Source of the DNA: Marinomonas mediterranea MMB-1
GTDB lineage: Bacteria > Pseudomonadota > Gammaproteobacteria > Pseudomonadales > Marinomonadaceae
DNA length: 64,000 nt
Direction of reading: 5' to 3'
Assembly: GCF_000192865.1 (NCBI RefSeq)
Contig: NC_015276.1
Coordinates: 4,582,501 to 4,646,500, forward strand
Shown here: positions 34,374 through 44,900 of the stretch, one piece after another
How the letters are laid out: every line of letters starts with the position of its first letter
Position numbering within the stretch: position 1 is the stretch's first letter
Notes under the pieces: model-generated
The model's input: the letters and a program-made list of their open reading frames with translations, nothing else
Database searches by the model: none
Told to the model about the DNA's origin: nothing
Translations under genes and position numbers: made by a program

Positions 34374-35336
34374 ATGAAAGCAATGCAAATTGAAGATTAC
34401 GGCAGTGCGAGTGATCTTAAGCTCGTAGAAGTAACACAACCGGACTTTTCAGAAGATCAAATTCTAATAAAAGTTGGCGCTGCGGGCGTTAACCCAGTTG
34501 ATACTTACATTCGCTCAGGCACCAATAATTATAAAGCGACGTTCCCACACACACCGGGGTCAGATGGTGCAGGTACGATTGAAGCGGTCGGCAGTCAAGT
34601 CAAAGGATTCGAAGTAGGGCAACGAGTCTATTTCTCTCGTACTCTAACAGGTTCTTCAGCGGAGTTTGCGGTCTGCGCAACCACCCATGCCTTTCCTCTT
34701 TCAGACAGTCTCAGTTTTGTAGAAGGGGCCTGTCTAGGCATCCCTTACACTACTGCGCACAGAGCACTCTTTGGCCGCGCTCATGCGCAAGCAGGCAATC
34801 ACGTTCTGATTCATGGTGCAACAGGCGCAGTAGGTATTGCCGCAGTGCAACTTGCTCTTGCCGCAGGGATGAAGGTCACTGCGTCAGCGGGTACCGATGC
34901 AGGCGCGGAACTGTTGACGAAACAAGGCGTCCATTGCGTCATTCGCCATGATGAGGAGAACCACCTAGCGCCGTACCAATCGCTTGAGACAGGCTTTGAT
35001 GTCATCATCGAAATGTTGGCAAACCATAACCTTGATCGTGACCTAAAAGCCTTGGCGTTCGGCGGCACTGTCGCAGTCATTGGTAACCGAGGTACGGTCG
35101 AGATCAACCCGAGAGACCTAATGGCAAAAGATGCCGCTGTCGTAGGCGTTGCATTAGCGAACGTTAAACCAAACGAGCTAAAGCGCATCGCTCAGTCAAT
35201 GAAACCTCTGTTTGATAAAGGCGTCTTAAAGCCTATCGTGCGAAAAGAGTACTCATTGACAGAGCTTCCAAACGCCCATAAAGACATTCTTAAATCCGGT
35301 GCTTTGGGTAACTTAGTTGTTACGATAAATGCCTAA
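34374..35336 (+). CDS. NADPH:quinone oxidoreductase family protein (zinc-independent MDR)
   Basis: This is a 320-residue medium-chain dehydrogenase/reductase of the zeta-crystallin type. The N-terminal GroES-like part has VGAAGVNPVDTYIRSG and the HTPGSDGAGTIEAVG motif. The Rossmann part has VLIHGATGAVGIAAVQLA near residue 144. The structural and catalytic zinc Cys sets are absent, as in quinone reductases. It would reduce quinones or enals with NADPH in the cytoplasm. Start choice: ATG 34374 has GAGGA 8 nt upstream; the longer GTG 34341 frame has no spaced ribosome-binding site. An inverted repeat (35354-35395) follows it. Confidence 0.88.
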   Translation: MKAMQIEDYGSASDLKLVEVTQPDFSEDQILIKVGAAGVNPVDTYIRSGTNNYKATFPHTPGSDGAGTIEAVGSQVKGFEVGQRVYFSRTLTGSSAEFAVCATTHAFPLSDSLSFVEGACLGIPYTTAHRALFGRAHAQAGNHVLIHGATGAVGIAAVQLALAAGMKVTASAGTDAGAELLTKQGVHCVIRHDEENHLAPYQSLETGFDVIIEMLANHNLDRDLKALAFGGTVAVIGNRGTVEINPRDLMAKDAAVVGVALANVKPNELKRIAQSMKPLFDKGVLKPIVRKEYSLTELPNAHKDILKSGALGNLVVTINA

Positions 35337-35353
35337 TAAACCTCGCAATCAAA

Positions 35354-35395
35354 ACACAGGTTAAACGTTTCTAATGGATAACTTTTAACCTGTGT
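35354..35395 (+). terminator. Stem-loop after the quinone oxidoreductase gene
   Basis: ACACAGGTTAAA (35354-35365) pairs perfectly with TTTAACCTGTGT (35384-35395). It lies 17 nt after the stop and has no T-run. Confidence 0.5.
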
Positions 35396-35498
35396 ACACA
35401 CTTCCTCTTAAAAACTTCACACTATTTCGCTAAAAGTTTCTTGAAAGAAACCCTTCCTCTTACCACACTCATAGAAAAGCCTGTAACAGGAGTACATT

Positions 35499-35801
35499 AT
35501 GAGCGTGACCGCTGTAGTCAGTTTCAAAGTAAAACCCAATAAGCTTCAACCTTTCATGAAACTACTGGAATCGAATCAATCCAATATGATTAGCGCCGGA
35601 GCACAGACCGTTTCATTACTGCAAGACACGGATACCCGCAATAGAGTCGTCGAAATAGAAAAGTGGGATTCTATCGAAGATCATCAAAATTTCGCTAATT
35701 TAGCCGCACAATCCCCCGCATTTAAGCAGCTAAAAGAATACTTAGTTGAGCCATACAAGGTCTTATATTTAGAAGAACACGCTCGATTGGATGCGTTTTA
35801 G
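35499..35801 (+). CDS. Antibiotic biosynthesis monooxygenase (ABM) domain protein
   Basis: This is a 100-residue single-domain protein with the dimeric alpha-beta barrel pattern of the ABM/YgiN family: VVSFKVKPNKLQPFMKLLE at the start, VSLLQDTDTRNRVVEIEKWDSIEDHQNF in the middle and the closing PYKVLYL strand. Relatives act as small cofactor-free monooxygenases or quinol/heme-related enzymes. The family does not fix a substrate. AGGAG before ATG 35499 is clear. The quinone reductase upstream may be functionally related, but the 162-nt gap suggests a separate transcript. Confidence 0.78.
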   Translation: MSVTAVVSFKVKPNKLQPFMKLLESNQSNMISAGAQTVSLLQDTDTRNRVVEIEKWDSIEDHQNFANLAAQSPAFKQLKEYLVEPYKVLYLEEHARLDAF

Positions 35802-35914
35802 GCGGACTTCGCGCAGCAAACTAAATAGAACGATTCTCATAATTAGTGCTACTCAACATTAACGAACGTAGTTATACTTTCTGGTAATGGCGTGTAGCGT
35901 CCTTAATTTACTTC

Positions 35915-36706
35915 GTGAAAATAGGTTGTTCGTTGTCCAATTTCGACTCAGATGTATTTAGCTTACCAACCGAAGCAGATACACATAACCATGACTACCA
36001 CCAGCTTGTTGTTGTCCTTGACGGGAATACCGACTTCGACATCAAGGGCAACAGCCGTCAGCTTCATTTTGGTGAGGGTTGTATTGTGCCGTCCGCTGAA
36101 GGCCACGCCTTTGCTGGTCTTGGTAAAAATCGCATCATGGTCGTTAACTTGCCGGTTCCACCACAAAAAGCCATTACAGACGAAGAATACGAAATTGTTT
36201 CACGCCTATTTGATCAAGCAGCGTACTTTGAACTCAACCCGAGACTGCAAATTTTAGCGTCCGCTTTATCAGGTGAGCTAGAGCAGTATCCTGAAGACTC
36301 CATTCTAGCGCGCGCTTGCGGTAATACGTTACTCAGTGCGATCCGACATCAAATCAACAATAAAGATTCACGTATTCGCGGTAACAATTTGGATATCGAT
36401 AAATTAGACCAGTTTATTGAGCTAAATTTATCCAAGAAGGTTCATATTAGTCAGCTTGCGAACTTTTGCTTTTTAAGCGTCAGTCAATTTCATGAACGCT
36501 TTAAGGATCACACAGGCATGACGCCGCATCAGTATTTGGTGCGTAAACGTCTTGATCGAGCACAAAGCCTTTTGAAAAAAGGCTACCCTCCGATTCAGGT
36601 TGCAGAAATGTGCGGCTTTTCGAGCCAAAGCGCAATGACCAATGTCTTTTCTCAAACACTGGGGATCACCCCTCTTAAATACCAAAAGAAATACCGAGGT
36701 CATTAG
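35915..36706 (+). CDS. AraC family transcriptional regulator with cupin-like N-terminus
   Basis: This 263-residue regulator has an N-terminal cupin-type ligand domain (HNHDYHQLVVVLDGN, then FGEGCIVPSAEGHAFAG). The C-terminal double helix-turn-helix (about 165-262) has HISQLANFCFLSVSQFHERFKDHTGMTPHQYLVRKRLDRAQSLLKKG and IQVAEMCGFSSQSAMTNVFSQTLGITPLKYQKKY. It starts with GTG 35915. It precedes putA in the same direction with 365 nt between them. AraC-type regulators (PruR) control proline catabolism in pseudomonads, so control of putA is plausible but unproven. Confidence 0.86.
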   Translation: MKIGCSLSNFDSDVFSLPTEADTHNHDYHQLVVVLDGNTDFDIKGNSRQLHFGEGCIVPSAEGHAFAGLGKNRIMVVNLPVPPQKAITDEEYEIVSRLFDQAAYFELNPRLQILASALSGELEQYPEDSILARACGNTLLSAIRHQINNKDSRIRGNNLDIDKLDQFIELNLSKKVHISQLANFCFLSVSQFHERFKDHTGMTPHQYLVRKRLDRAQSLLKKGYPPIQVAEMCGFSSQSAMTNVFSQTLGITPLKYQKKYRGH

Positions 36707-37071
36707 AACTCAAACTATTTCATACGTGTCTTATCGCATTATTGAAAAGAACGTGAGCCCCATATTTACCTTTTTCTGGTCCAGATAACGCTCAAATCAA
36801 CCGTACAATAAATGAGCATTCGACGAAAATCGCGATTTTTCTCGCACACTTCTAAGGCATACGTGCTTTTTTGCTCAATCAACCAGATTATCCTGTAAAA
36901 AAAACCGACTTTTTAGAAAGACGAATTCCAACGCTTGTCACTAAAGTGTACGTATTATCCGGGCATGTACACCTAATGTTTTACCGCGCTAGAAACGCAT
37001 GCCATGCTCTATAACAATTACGGTTACTACTGAAAGTATTTGCTTTTTGTCTATCGTGGGAGAATCTGATC
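36707..37071 (+). promoter_or_regulatory. Non-coding region before putA
   Basis: This 365-nt gap has no credible gene. It contains a perfect 14-bp palindrome AAAATCGCGATTTT (36826-36839) that could be an operator, and AT-rich stretches near 36890-36915. The putA promoter should lie here. GTGGGAGAATC before ATG 37072 supplies the ribosome-binding site. Confidence 0.4.
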
Positions 37072-40000
37072 ATGTTTAACGCGCTAGAGGTGTTACAACC
37101 TAATTTCATACAGCGTCCGCTGAACGAACTTTGGCAACTAATTTCGCCGCTATACACAGTGAACGAGGAACAGTGGCTACAACAGTTACTGCCTTTGGCG
37201 GAGCCGACTGACGCCCAACTAAAAACATGCACGGATGCGGCAACCAATCTAATCGAGCAAGTTCGTAAAGATGACGAATCCATCTCGATGATAGACGCAC
37301 TTTTGTTGGAATACAGCTTAGATACCAAAGAAGGTATTTTGCTAATGTGTTTAGCAGAAGCTCTAATGCGCGTTCCAGACAAAGAAACGGCAGATGCCTT
37401 CATTAAAGACCGTCTTAGCGTTGCAGACTGGGCTTCCCACGCAAAGAACTCCGATTCATTCTTTGTAAATGCATCAACTTGGGGACTGATGCTAACGGGT
37501 AAAGTCGTTACCATGAGTGAAAAAGAAGATGGCAGCCCAGCGAACCTAGTCAATCGTATGGTTAATCGCGTTTCAGAGCCTGTTATTCGCAAAGCGATGA
37601 ACCAAGCAATGAAAATCATGGGACACCAGTTTGTATTGGGCCGCAGTATCAGCGAAGCCCTAACACGCGGAAAAAGTTACCGTGATGATGGCTACACCTA
37701 CTCATTCGACATGCTTGGTGAAGCCGCATTAACCGCAGACGATGCTAAAAAATACTTAAAATCTTATGAAGACGCGGTTGAGTCCGTTGGTAAAGATTCC
37801 TACAACAAAGGACATCGCCCAACCATCTCTATCAAACTGTCTGCACTTCACCCACGTTATGAAGTGGGCAGTGAAGAACGCGTAATGACCGAGCTCTTTG
37901 AAAGTGTCAAAGGCCTGATCAAAAAAGCCCGTGCTTTAGACGTCGGTATCACAATCGATGCTGAAGAAGCGGATCGTTTGGAATTGTCTCTTCATCTGTT
38001 TGAGAAATTGTACCGCGATGACGTAGCAAAAGGTTGGGGCCTGTTTGGTCTGGTTATCCAAGCTTACTCTAAACGTGCCCTACCTGTTCTAGGTTGGCTT
38101 GCAGCCCTTTCTAAAGAGCAAGGCGACCGTATCCCTTTACGCTTAGTAAAAGGCGCATACTGGGATTCTGAGATTAAGCTGTGTCAACAAAAAGGCTTGA
38201 GCGGCTATCCAGTATATACGCGTAAAGAAGCAACTGATGTGTCTTATTTGGCCTGTGCTCACTTCTTGCTAAGCGAACACACTCGTCAGCATATCTTCCC
38301 TCAATTTGCGAGCCACAATGCGCATACTATTGCAGCAATCAGTTGTTTAGCGGAGCAATTAGGCGCGCGAACAGACGAATTTGAATTCCAACGCTTGCAT
38401 GGTATGGGCGACGCTCTATATAATCGCCTGATAAAAGACCGTGATGTTTGTGTGCGTATTTACGCCCCCGTCGGCAGCCACAAAGATTTGCTTCCTTACT
38501 TGGTTCGCCGCCTTCTTGAAAACGGTGCAAACAGTTCGTTCGTACACCGTCTTGTTGATGCGACTTACCCAGTTTCAGACCTTGTCGACCACCCTGTTAC
38601 GACACTTAAAGGTCGCAAAACCCTGCATAACCCTTATATCAAATTACCTATCGACATGTTTGAGGACCGCAAAAACTCATACGGACCAAACATCGAGATC
38701 GAATCTGAGTGGGGACCATTCAAAGCAGAAATAGACGCTTTTATGGAACAAAGCACCCAATGGCGAGCGTTCCCAATTGTAGGTGGTGTTAACGTAGAAA
38801 CAAACGACACGCATGCAATCGACAGTCCTTATGACCACAACCAAAACACGGGGCGTATGGATTGGGCCAATAAAGACGTTGTGACATCTGCGATTGATAA
38901 AGCTGAAGCAGCCTTCCCTGAGTGGAACGCAAAACCAGCTTCAGAACGCGCCATTTGTTTAGACAAAATGGCTGACCTAATGGAAGAAAACTACCCTGAG
39001 CTAATGGCAATCTGTCATCGTGAAGCAGGGAAAACCATTCAGGACAGCATCGATGAAGTACGTGAAGCGGTTGATTTCTGCCGTTATTACGCACAGGAAG
39101 CTCGTAACCATTTTGAAAACCCAACGACGTTTAAGAACTATCTTGGCGAATCGAAAGAAGCACAACTAAAAGGCCGTGGTGTCTTTGCGTGTATTAGCCC
39201 ATGGAACTTCCCATTGGCAATCTTTACTGGTCAAGTTGTTGCGGCACTGGTATCTGGGAACACAGTTATTTGTAAGCCTGCCGAACAGACGTCTTTAATT
39301 GCTTATCGTGCTGTTCAAATGCTACATAAAGCCGGTGTACCTGGCGATGTACTGCATTTGGTACCAGGAGACGGAATGACCGTTGGTGCACCGTTAACCT
39401 GCGACAAACGCATCGCAGGTGTTGCTTTTACTGGTTCTACTGGCACAGCACAGATGATTAACCGTACATTGGCTGCTCGCGGCGTCGCGCCCGTTCCTGT
39501 GATTGCAGAAACAGGTGGTCAGAACGCCATGTTGATTGATTCAACGTCGTTACCTGAACAGGTTGTTCGCGATGCTGTTCGCTCTGCTTTCGCGTCTGCG
39601 GGTCAACGTTGTTCAGCGCTACGAGTCATGTTTGTTCAAGCAGACATTGCGGATCGCGTCATTCCGATGATCAAAGGGGCAATGAAAGAGCAGTCGGTTG
39701 GACTACCTTACCTACACAGCACAGATGTAGGCCCAGTTATCGACAAGAAAGCGCAAAATATGTTGCTTGAGCACATTGAGCATATGAAATCTGCAGGTAA
39801 ATTGATTGCTCAATCCGACTTGCCAGACTTTGCAGACAAGGGCACGTTCGTCGCGCCAACCGCGTTTGAAATTAAATCGATTGATCAGCTTACTGATGAA
39901 AAATTCGGTCCTATCTTGCATGTGGTTCGCTACAAAGCGAAAGACCTCGATAGCATCATCGATACGATCAATAACTCAGGTTTTGGTTTGACTATGGGTG

Positions 40001-40194
40001 TTCACAGCCGTAACGAAACAACGTGCGCTCGCATTGCACAACGAGCTCGCGTGGGTAACCTTTACATCAACCGAGATCAAGTCGGTGCTGTTGTAGGCGT
40101 TCAACCTTTCGGCGGACAAGGCTTATCGGGAACAGGTCCTAAAGCAGGCGGTCCTCACTACTTACAACGTTTCGCTATTGAGCAATACGTTTAA
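37072..40194 (+). CDS. putA: Bifunctional proline dehydrogenase / L-glutamate gamma-semialdehyde dehydrogenase PutA
   Basis: This is a 1040-residue enzyme that oxidises proline to glutamate with FAD, then NAD. The PRODH barrel (about 180-480) has ISIKLSALHPRYE, RLVKGAYWDSEIK, FASHNAHTIAA and YAPVGSHKDLLPYLVRRLLENG. The aldehyde dehydrogenase part (about 560-1035) has ISPWNFPLAIFTGQ, catalytic E813 (AETGGQNAM) and nucleophile C847 (GQRCSALRV). It lacks the N-terminal ribbon-helix-helix of E. coli PutA, so it should not repress its own gene. It stops at GPKAGGPHYLQRFAIEQYV, lacking the conserved NTTAxGGNASLL tail found at the end of PutA; that tail is in the next gene. Confidence 0.96.
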   Translation: MFNALEVLQPNFIQRPLNELWQLISPLYTVNEEQWLQQLLPLAEPTDAQLKTCTDAATNLIEQVRKDDESISMIDALLLEYSLDTKEGILLMCLAEALMRVPDKETADAFIKDRLSVADWASHAKNSDSFFVNASTWGLMLTGKVVTMSEKEDGSPANLVNRMVNRVSEPVIRKAMNQAMKIMGHQFVLGRSISEALTRGKSYRDDGYTYSFDMLGEAALTADDAKKYLKSYEDAVESVGKDSYNKGHRPTISIKLSALHPRYEVGSEERVMTELFESVKGLIKKARALDVGITIDAEEADRLELSLHLFEKLYRDDVAKGWGLFGLVIQAYSKRALPVLGWLAALSKEQGDRIPLRLVKGAYWDSEIKLCQQKGLSGYPVYTRKEATDVSYLACAHFLLSEHTRQHIFPQFASHNAHTIAAISCLAEQLGARTDEFEFQRLHGMGDALYNRLIKDRDVCVRIYAPVGSHKDLLPYLVRRLLENGANSSFVHRLVDATYPVSDLVDHPVTTLKGRKTLHNPYIKLPIDMFEDRKNSYGPNIEIESEWGPFKAEIDAFMEQSTQWRAFPIVGGVNVETNDTHAIDSPYDHNQNTGRMDWANKDVVTSAIDKAEAAFPEWNAKPASERAICLDKMADLMEENYPELMAICHREAGKTIQDSIDEVREAVDFCRYYAQEARNHFENPTTFKNYLGESKEAQLKGRGVFACISPWNFPLAIFTGQVVAALVSGNTVICKPAEQTSLIAYRAVQMLHKAGVPGDVLHLVPGDGMTVGAPLTCDKRIAGVAFTGSTGTAQMINRTLAARGVAPVPVIAETGGQNAMLIDSTSLPEQVVRDAVRSAFASAGQRCSALRVMFVQADIADRVIPMIKGAMKEQSVGLPYLHSTDVGPVIDKKAQNMLLEHIEHMKSAGKLIAQSDLPDFADKGTFVAPTAFEIKSIDQLTDEKFGPILHVVRYKAKDLDSIIDTINNSGFGLTMGVHSRNETTCARIAQRARVGNLYINRDQVGAVVGVQPFGGQGLSGTGPKAGGPHYLQRFAIEQYV

Positions 40195-40219
40195 TCGGCG
40201 TTAGAAGGAGAAGATTATT

Positions 40220-40906
40220 ATGTCTATCGTACAACCTATTCAAATTAACGTCGCGTTAGAAGTATTTGAGAACTGGGACAGTCTAGGCGTTGAAGGACGC
40301 TCACAGTTATTGACACTTTCTGCTCAAACGCTAAGCGCAAACCAAGCATTAATGGCGAAATGGCAAATTGAAAATGCGATCCGCCAAATTGGCGAATCAA
40401 TGATTATGCCTGGGCCGACTGGCGAAAGTAACGAACTCGCAACACAAGGTCGCGGCGTCTTTCTATGTACTGCAACCGATGCCACCAGCGAGCAAGTAAA
40501 AGTAGGCCTTGTTGGTCAAGTATTCGCAGCGTTAATCGCGGGCAATACTGTGATTACGGTTGGTCCTGAAGGACAGAAAATCATGGATGCGATGGCATCG
40601 GTTTTGCCGGAAAATGTCGTGCAAAATATCGCGGCATCCGCTCAAGATTCCATAATCGAAGCGGATAATCTAGCAGGTATTGCTATCTTATGTGACCAGA
40701 GTACTGCAAGGGATTTGAATCAAAGATTGGCAGTAAAATCGGGGCTTATTTCTCAACTTTGTGAAGAGATAGACTCGCAGGACTTGTCTACTATTGCAGC
40801 ACCACACTATGTGCTTCGCTTTGTCACAGAGCAAACCGTCAGTATCAACACAACCGCCATTGGTGGTAATGCTAGCCTGCTAGCACTTGGTAGCCACGAC
40901 GACTAA
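40220..40906 (+). CDS. Separate PutA C-terminal domain (ALDH-superfamily-like domain plus conserved PutA tail)
   Basis: This 228-residue protein has an ALDH-like N-terminal part (GRGVFLCTATDATSEQVKVGLVGQVFAALIAGNTVITVG near residue 77) but no catalytic Cys-Glu pair. It ends PHYVLRFVTEQTVSINTTAIGGNASLLALG, which is the conserved C-terminal motif of PutA. In longer PutA proteins an ALDH-superfamily domain of unknown function plus this tail is fused to the P5C dehydrogenase, where it closes the substrate tunnel and helps oligomerisation. Here it is a gene of its own, starting 25 nt after putA with a strong AAGGAGAA ribosome-binding site. It probably binds PutA in trans. Confidence 0.82.
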   Translation: MSIVQPIQINVALEVFENWDSLGVEGRSQLLTLSAQTLSANQALMAKWQIENAIRQIGESMIMPGPTGESNELATQGRGVFLCTATDATSEQVKVGLVGQVFAALIAGNTVITVGPEGQKIMDAMASVLPENVVQNIAASAQDSIIEADNLAGIAILCDQSTARDLNQRLAVKSGLISQLCEEIDSQDLSTIAAPHYVLRFVTEQTVSINTTAIGGNASLLALGSHDD

Positions 40907-40949
40907 CCATACCAACTGAATAGCACCCACCCAGGTCGCTTTTTCTTTA

Positions 40950-40995
40950 GCCTTTCTGTTTAGCCTCCCTAAAACTAAACAGAAAGGCTTTTTTT
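40950..40995 (+). terminator. Rho-independent terminator of the putA operon
   Basis: GCCTTTCTGTTTAG (40950-40963) pairs with CTAAACAGAAAGGC (40975-40988), followed by a T7 run. The right arm overlaps the stop codon of the convergent GGDEF gene. Confidence 0.92.
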
Positions 40996-41922
40996 ATTGT
41001 CGCTTGTGTCTTCCATCCGACTCCAAAGAACTCGGTTCCTTCCCTGCTGCTTGGCTTTGTATAGCAACTGATCCGCTTTATCTAATGCTTTAGTCGGTTC
41101 GAGAGTGAATTCAGGTAAACAATAGACCCCTCCCATACTGACTGTGACGTACTCTATGTCGTCTTCTCGACTATGAGGGATCTTCAGATCTTTAATGGCA
41201 ACCCAACACGCCTCTGTCAGCTTCTGAACTTGATCTTCGTCTTTTTCGGAAAGGATCAATACAAACTCTTCTCCACCATATCGCGCAATAAGATCGTTTT
41301 CTGAGTCAATATTAGAACTAATGGCTGACGCCACCTTCTCAAGTACGATATCGCCAGCGGCATGACCAAACGTGTCGTTGTATTGCTTAAAGTAATCGAT
41401 ATCAATCATGACCAATGCGAATGAAGCGCGCTTTTCTTGGCTTTGTAGCCATGTTTCTTTGAGATGTCCATCAAATTTACGTCGGTTAGCAATCGAGGTT
41501 AAAGGGTCAATATTTGACAACCGCTCGAGCAAGTAGCGCTGCTGAAGCAATTTTAAATGTAATTGAACTCGTGCCTTTACAATGTCAGCATGAAACGGCT
41601 TATGAATGTAGTCGCATGCCCCGAGCTTTAAACCATTCGCTTCACTATCAGCATCACTCAATGCACTAACAAAAATAACAGGTATAGAGCTGGTTTCGGG
41701 CAATCGCTTTAACTCAGAGATCACCGAAAAGCCGTCCATGCCTGGCATAATGACATCAAGCAGGATGATGTCGGGCTTCATTTGTCTCGCCTTTGCGATT
41801 GCCTGTTGACCGTCCTTAGCCAGAATAACGTGAACCTCATCTCTCAATAAATCACTAAGGATACGCAAGTTATTCTTTTCATCGTCCACGATGAGTACGG
41901 TAGGCAGTTCTTTGCTAATCAT
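40975..41922 (-). CDS. Response regulator with GGDEF (diguanylate cyclase) output
   Basis: This is a 315-residue PleD-like regulator. The receiver (1-125) has D13-D14, phosphoacceptor D56 (IILLDVIMPGMDG) and Lys in YIHKPFHADI. The cyclase domain (about 140-305) has the active-site signature RYGGEEFVLIL and NIDPLTSIANRRKFD. The residues five before GGEEF read SEND, so the Arg of the RxxD inhibitory site is missing and feedback inhibition is unlikely. It follows the giant hybrid kinase by 7 nt. Its phosphorylation by that kinase's phosphorelay is the natural inference. Confidence 0.94.
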   Translation of the reverse strand: MISKELPTVLIVDDEKNNLRILSDLLRDEVHVILAKDGQQAIAKARQMKPDIILLDVIMPGMDGFSVISELKRLPETSSIPVIFVSALSDADSEANGLKLGACDYIHKPFHADIVKARVQLHLKLLQQRYLLERLSNIDPLTSIANRRKFDGHLKETWLQSQEKRASFALVMIDIDYFKQYNDTFGHAAGDIVLEKVASAISSNIDSENDLIARYGGEEFVLILSEKDEDQVQKLTEACWVAIKDLKIPHSREDDIEYVTVSMGGVYCLPEFTLEPTKALDKADQLLYKAKQQGRNRVLWSRMEDTSDNKKSLSV

Positions 41923-41929
41923 AAAACGT

Positions 41930-44900
41930 TTAGGGCTCTAGTTGCTTTCTTAGCTCGGTAATGACAGTCGCTGCTTTTTCAAATTCGATTTCGTCGACTA
42001 ACTTATCGACTTCCAAAACATGTTCATACCAAGAGCGGTCTTTACTAACCTGTTTTAACTCATTTAAGAGCGTTTCTACTGAGAAATCCGATTTTTCAAG
42101 GAGTTTTTGAATTTCAGTAACGAGTTCATTAATAGAAGATATACTAAATTTTTGCTCATTTTGCGAGCAATTTGTATAATTTCCTACCACCTGGTCAATT
42201 TTACTCAGCAATGGCGTAAGTAAAGAGCACAGTCTTTCGAGTTCAAGCTTCCCTTCTTCTTTATTCGCTAACCGCTTCTCTAAGTCCTGAGCTAAATCAA
42301 ATGCGTTTTTTGCACCAATATAAGCAAGGTTCGATTTGAGAGAGTGTACTTTAATATAGAGCGCACCGAGATCATTGCTTTCAACACACGCTCTAAGCTC
42401 ATTCACGATATTATGGTATAAGCTATTAAACTCAACCACCGTACTGATATAGAGAGGCAAACGCTGTTTTACACGAGACAGCGCGCGATAAGTATCCAAA
42501 CCAACCTCGTTATACAAGGCATGCACAAAATTAACGGCACTGTCCTCACCCTTTAGAGGCTCTTCCGATAACGCTTTTGGTACAGACGACATATGCCGCT
42601 TCATCACCCCATACAATTCATCAATGTCTACCGGTTTGGTAATGTAGTCATTCATCCCTGCTTCAAGACAGCGCTGCTTATCTTCGACACTGGCATGCGC
42701 AGTCATTGCCACAATAGGCAGTGTTTTTTCATCAAAAACAGCTCGGATTTTTCGGGTTGCCGTAATGCCATCCATAATCGGCATTTGCAGATCCATCAGA
42801 ACAACATCGTAGTGAACCTCTTGTACTTTTTCTAATGCTTGTTGGCCATTTTCAGCCATGTCTAACATGACACCTGACTCTTCGAGGTAACCTAAAACAA
42901 CGCGGCTATTAAGTTCATTATCTTCTACCAAAAGCACTCGCTTATGACGCAAAACCGCACCTTCGACAGGCAATTCATCTGTGGCAGCATGCGCTGGTAC
43001 AAGACGATTTGGGTAGTGCTCAACGAGCGCCTGACGCAATGAACTCAGATCAACGGGTTTATCAAGCACATCATCAATGTCACGATCAACACTCAGCAGT
43101 TGCTTCTCTTCGTCAGAGAACGACGACACGATGATACTCGTTAAGTTTTTATTCGATGACTCTTTCTTGATTTTTCGGATCGTATCCAAGCAATCCACGC
43201 CCGCTAGGTAGCGCTCCATCAAAAGAACATCGTAATTCGTGGATGCACCGTTTCCTTCTCGAATACATTCCAATGCCTCGATAGGAGCGCCCACATCATC
43301 ACACTGTACGCCAATTTCTTTCAGCATATAAACGATGGCTCGTCGAGCGATGTTGCTGTCATCCACCACCAAGACTCTCACTTTTGAAAAGTCTAAATGC
43401 TTATAAGCCAAATCGTTATCTTCCTGATACGAATGCACCGGGATTCTGAAGCCAAACGTCGACCCCTTCCCAAGATGGCTCCGCACCCAGATTTGCCCTT
43501 TCATTAACTCAACAAGCTGTCGGCAAATTGCCAATCCTAAGCCTGTCCCTCCATATTTTCGGGTGATGGAAGCATCGGCCTGAGTAAAAGGTTTAAACAA
43601 CTCCCTTTGATGTTCTTGAGTTAAACCAACACCTGAATCAGTAACATCAAACCTGACTTGCGGCGTACCCTCTTGCGTTTGCTCTAAGCTTACTCGAATT
43701 CCAACAAATCCTTTTTCAGTAAACTTAATGGCATTACTCACTAAGTTCGTCAGTATTTGCTGCAAGCGCAAAGGGTCGCCCAGCAGTAAGGCTGGCACAT
43801 CGGAGTCAATATCAACATGAAGCTCTAGTGCTTTTTCTTTTGCTTTTAGCGCGCAAATGGTAACGATTCTGGACATCACAGACTGTAACTCAAATCGAGT
43901 TTGCTCCAGTACCATCTTATGCGCTTCGATTTTGGAGTAATCCAAAATGTCATTGATAATGCCTAATAGACCTTCTGCGGACTCGAGGATTTTGTCCATA
44001 AAGTCTTTTTGATCTAGGTTCAATGGTGTCTTCAGTGTGAGTCGGCTTAATCCAATGATCGCATTCATCGGTGTGCGAATTTCATGACTCATCGTGGCAA
44101 GGAACAACGACTTAGCCCGGTTCGCTTCTTCTGCGAGCACCTTCGCAACATTCAGTTCTTCAGTTCGGTCCGTGACTCGCTTTTCAAGCGTTTCATACAC
44201 CAACGCATTTTCAATCGAAATGGCCGCTTGACCCGCTAAGATATTAAGCGCCTGCAAACGATCGGTTGTAAAAGCCGCGGGGACAAGGTTGTTTTCAAGA
44301 TACAACAACCCGATTATTTTCCCGCGTTTTAAAATAGGGTAGCAAAGCACCGACAAAGGCTGATATTTGGAGACATATGCGTCTTTACTATAATTACTGC
44401 TTTGTCGGGCATCATCGATAATAACTGGCGCGTGAGTACGCCTTACATAGGTAATGATGGATAAAGGGATTTCGTCCCTCAGCTGTTCTGAGATTACTCG
44501 GTTTTGCATAACCTGTATTTTGCTATCCTGAATGCCCCCTGACGCTTGAATCCGCCATTGGCCATCCATGTTCAATACAAGCGATCCCTTTTGCGCACCC
44601 GCTTCAGCTAAGATAGTGACCATTAGCTTTTCGAGCAACTGTTCCAAGACTATCTCTTCAGAGATGATCTGGGCTGCTCTCATTACCGACATCAAATCTA
44701 AATTTCCAGAGCTGATCGTGGTATCCGTAAAGCTCTGTGTCGTAAAATGCTCAGCGTAAGTTTCGCGACTTCGAATTAATTCAGGGTATTCTTTTTCTAG
44801 CTGCCCCGCTTTGGCGTACGCGCCCCAGCTCATATAGCCATGATGCGCTTCACGTAAATAGTAATACGCAAATTTACGTTTATTCTTGTTGTCCCAAAAA

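Noticed and set aside
40195..40219. Sequencing frameshift as the cause of the putA split
   Set aside because: putA ends at a family-conserved boundary, and the next gene has its own strong ribosome-binding site and ATG. The explanation stays possible but is less likely.
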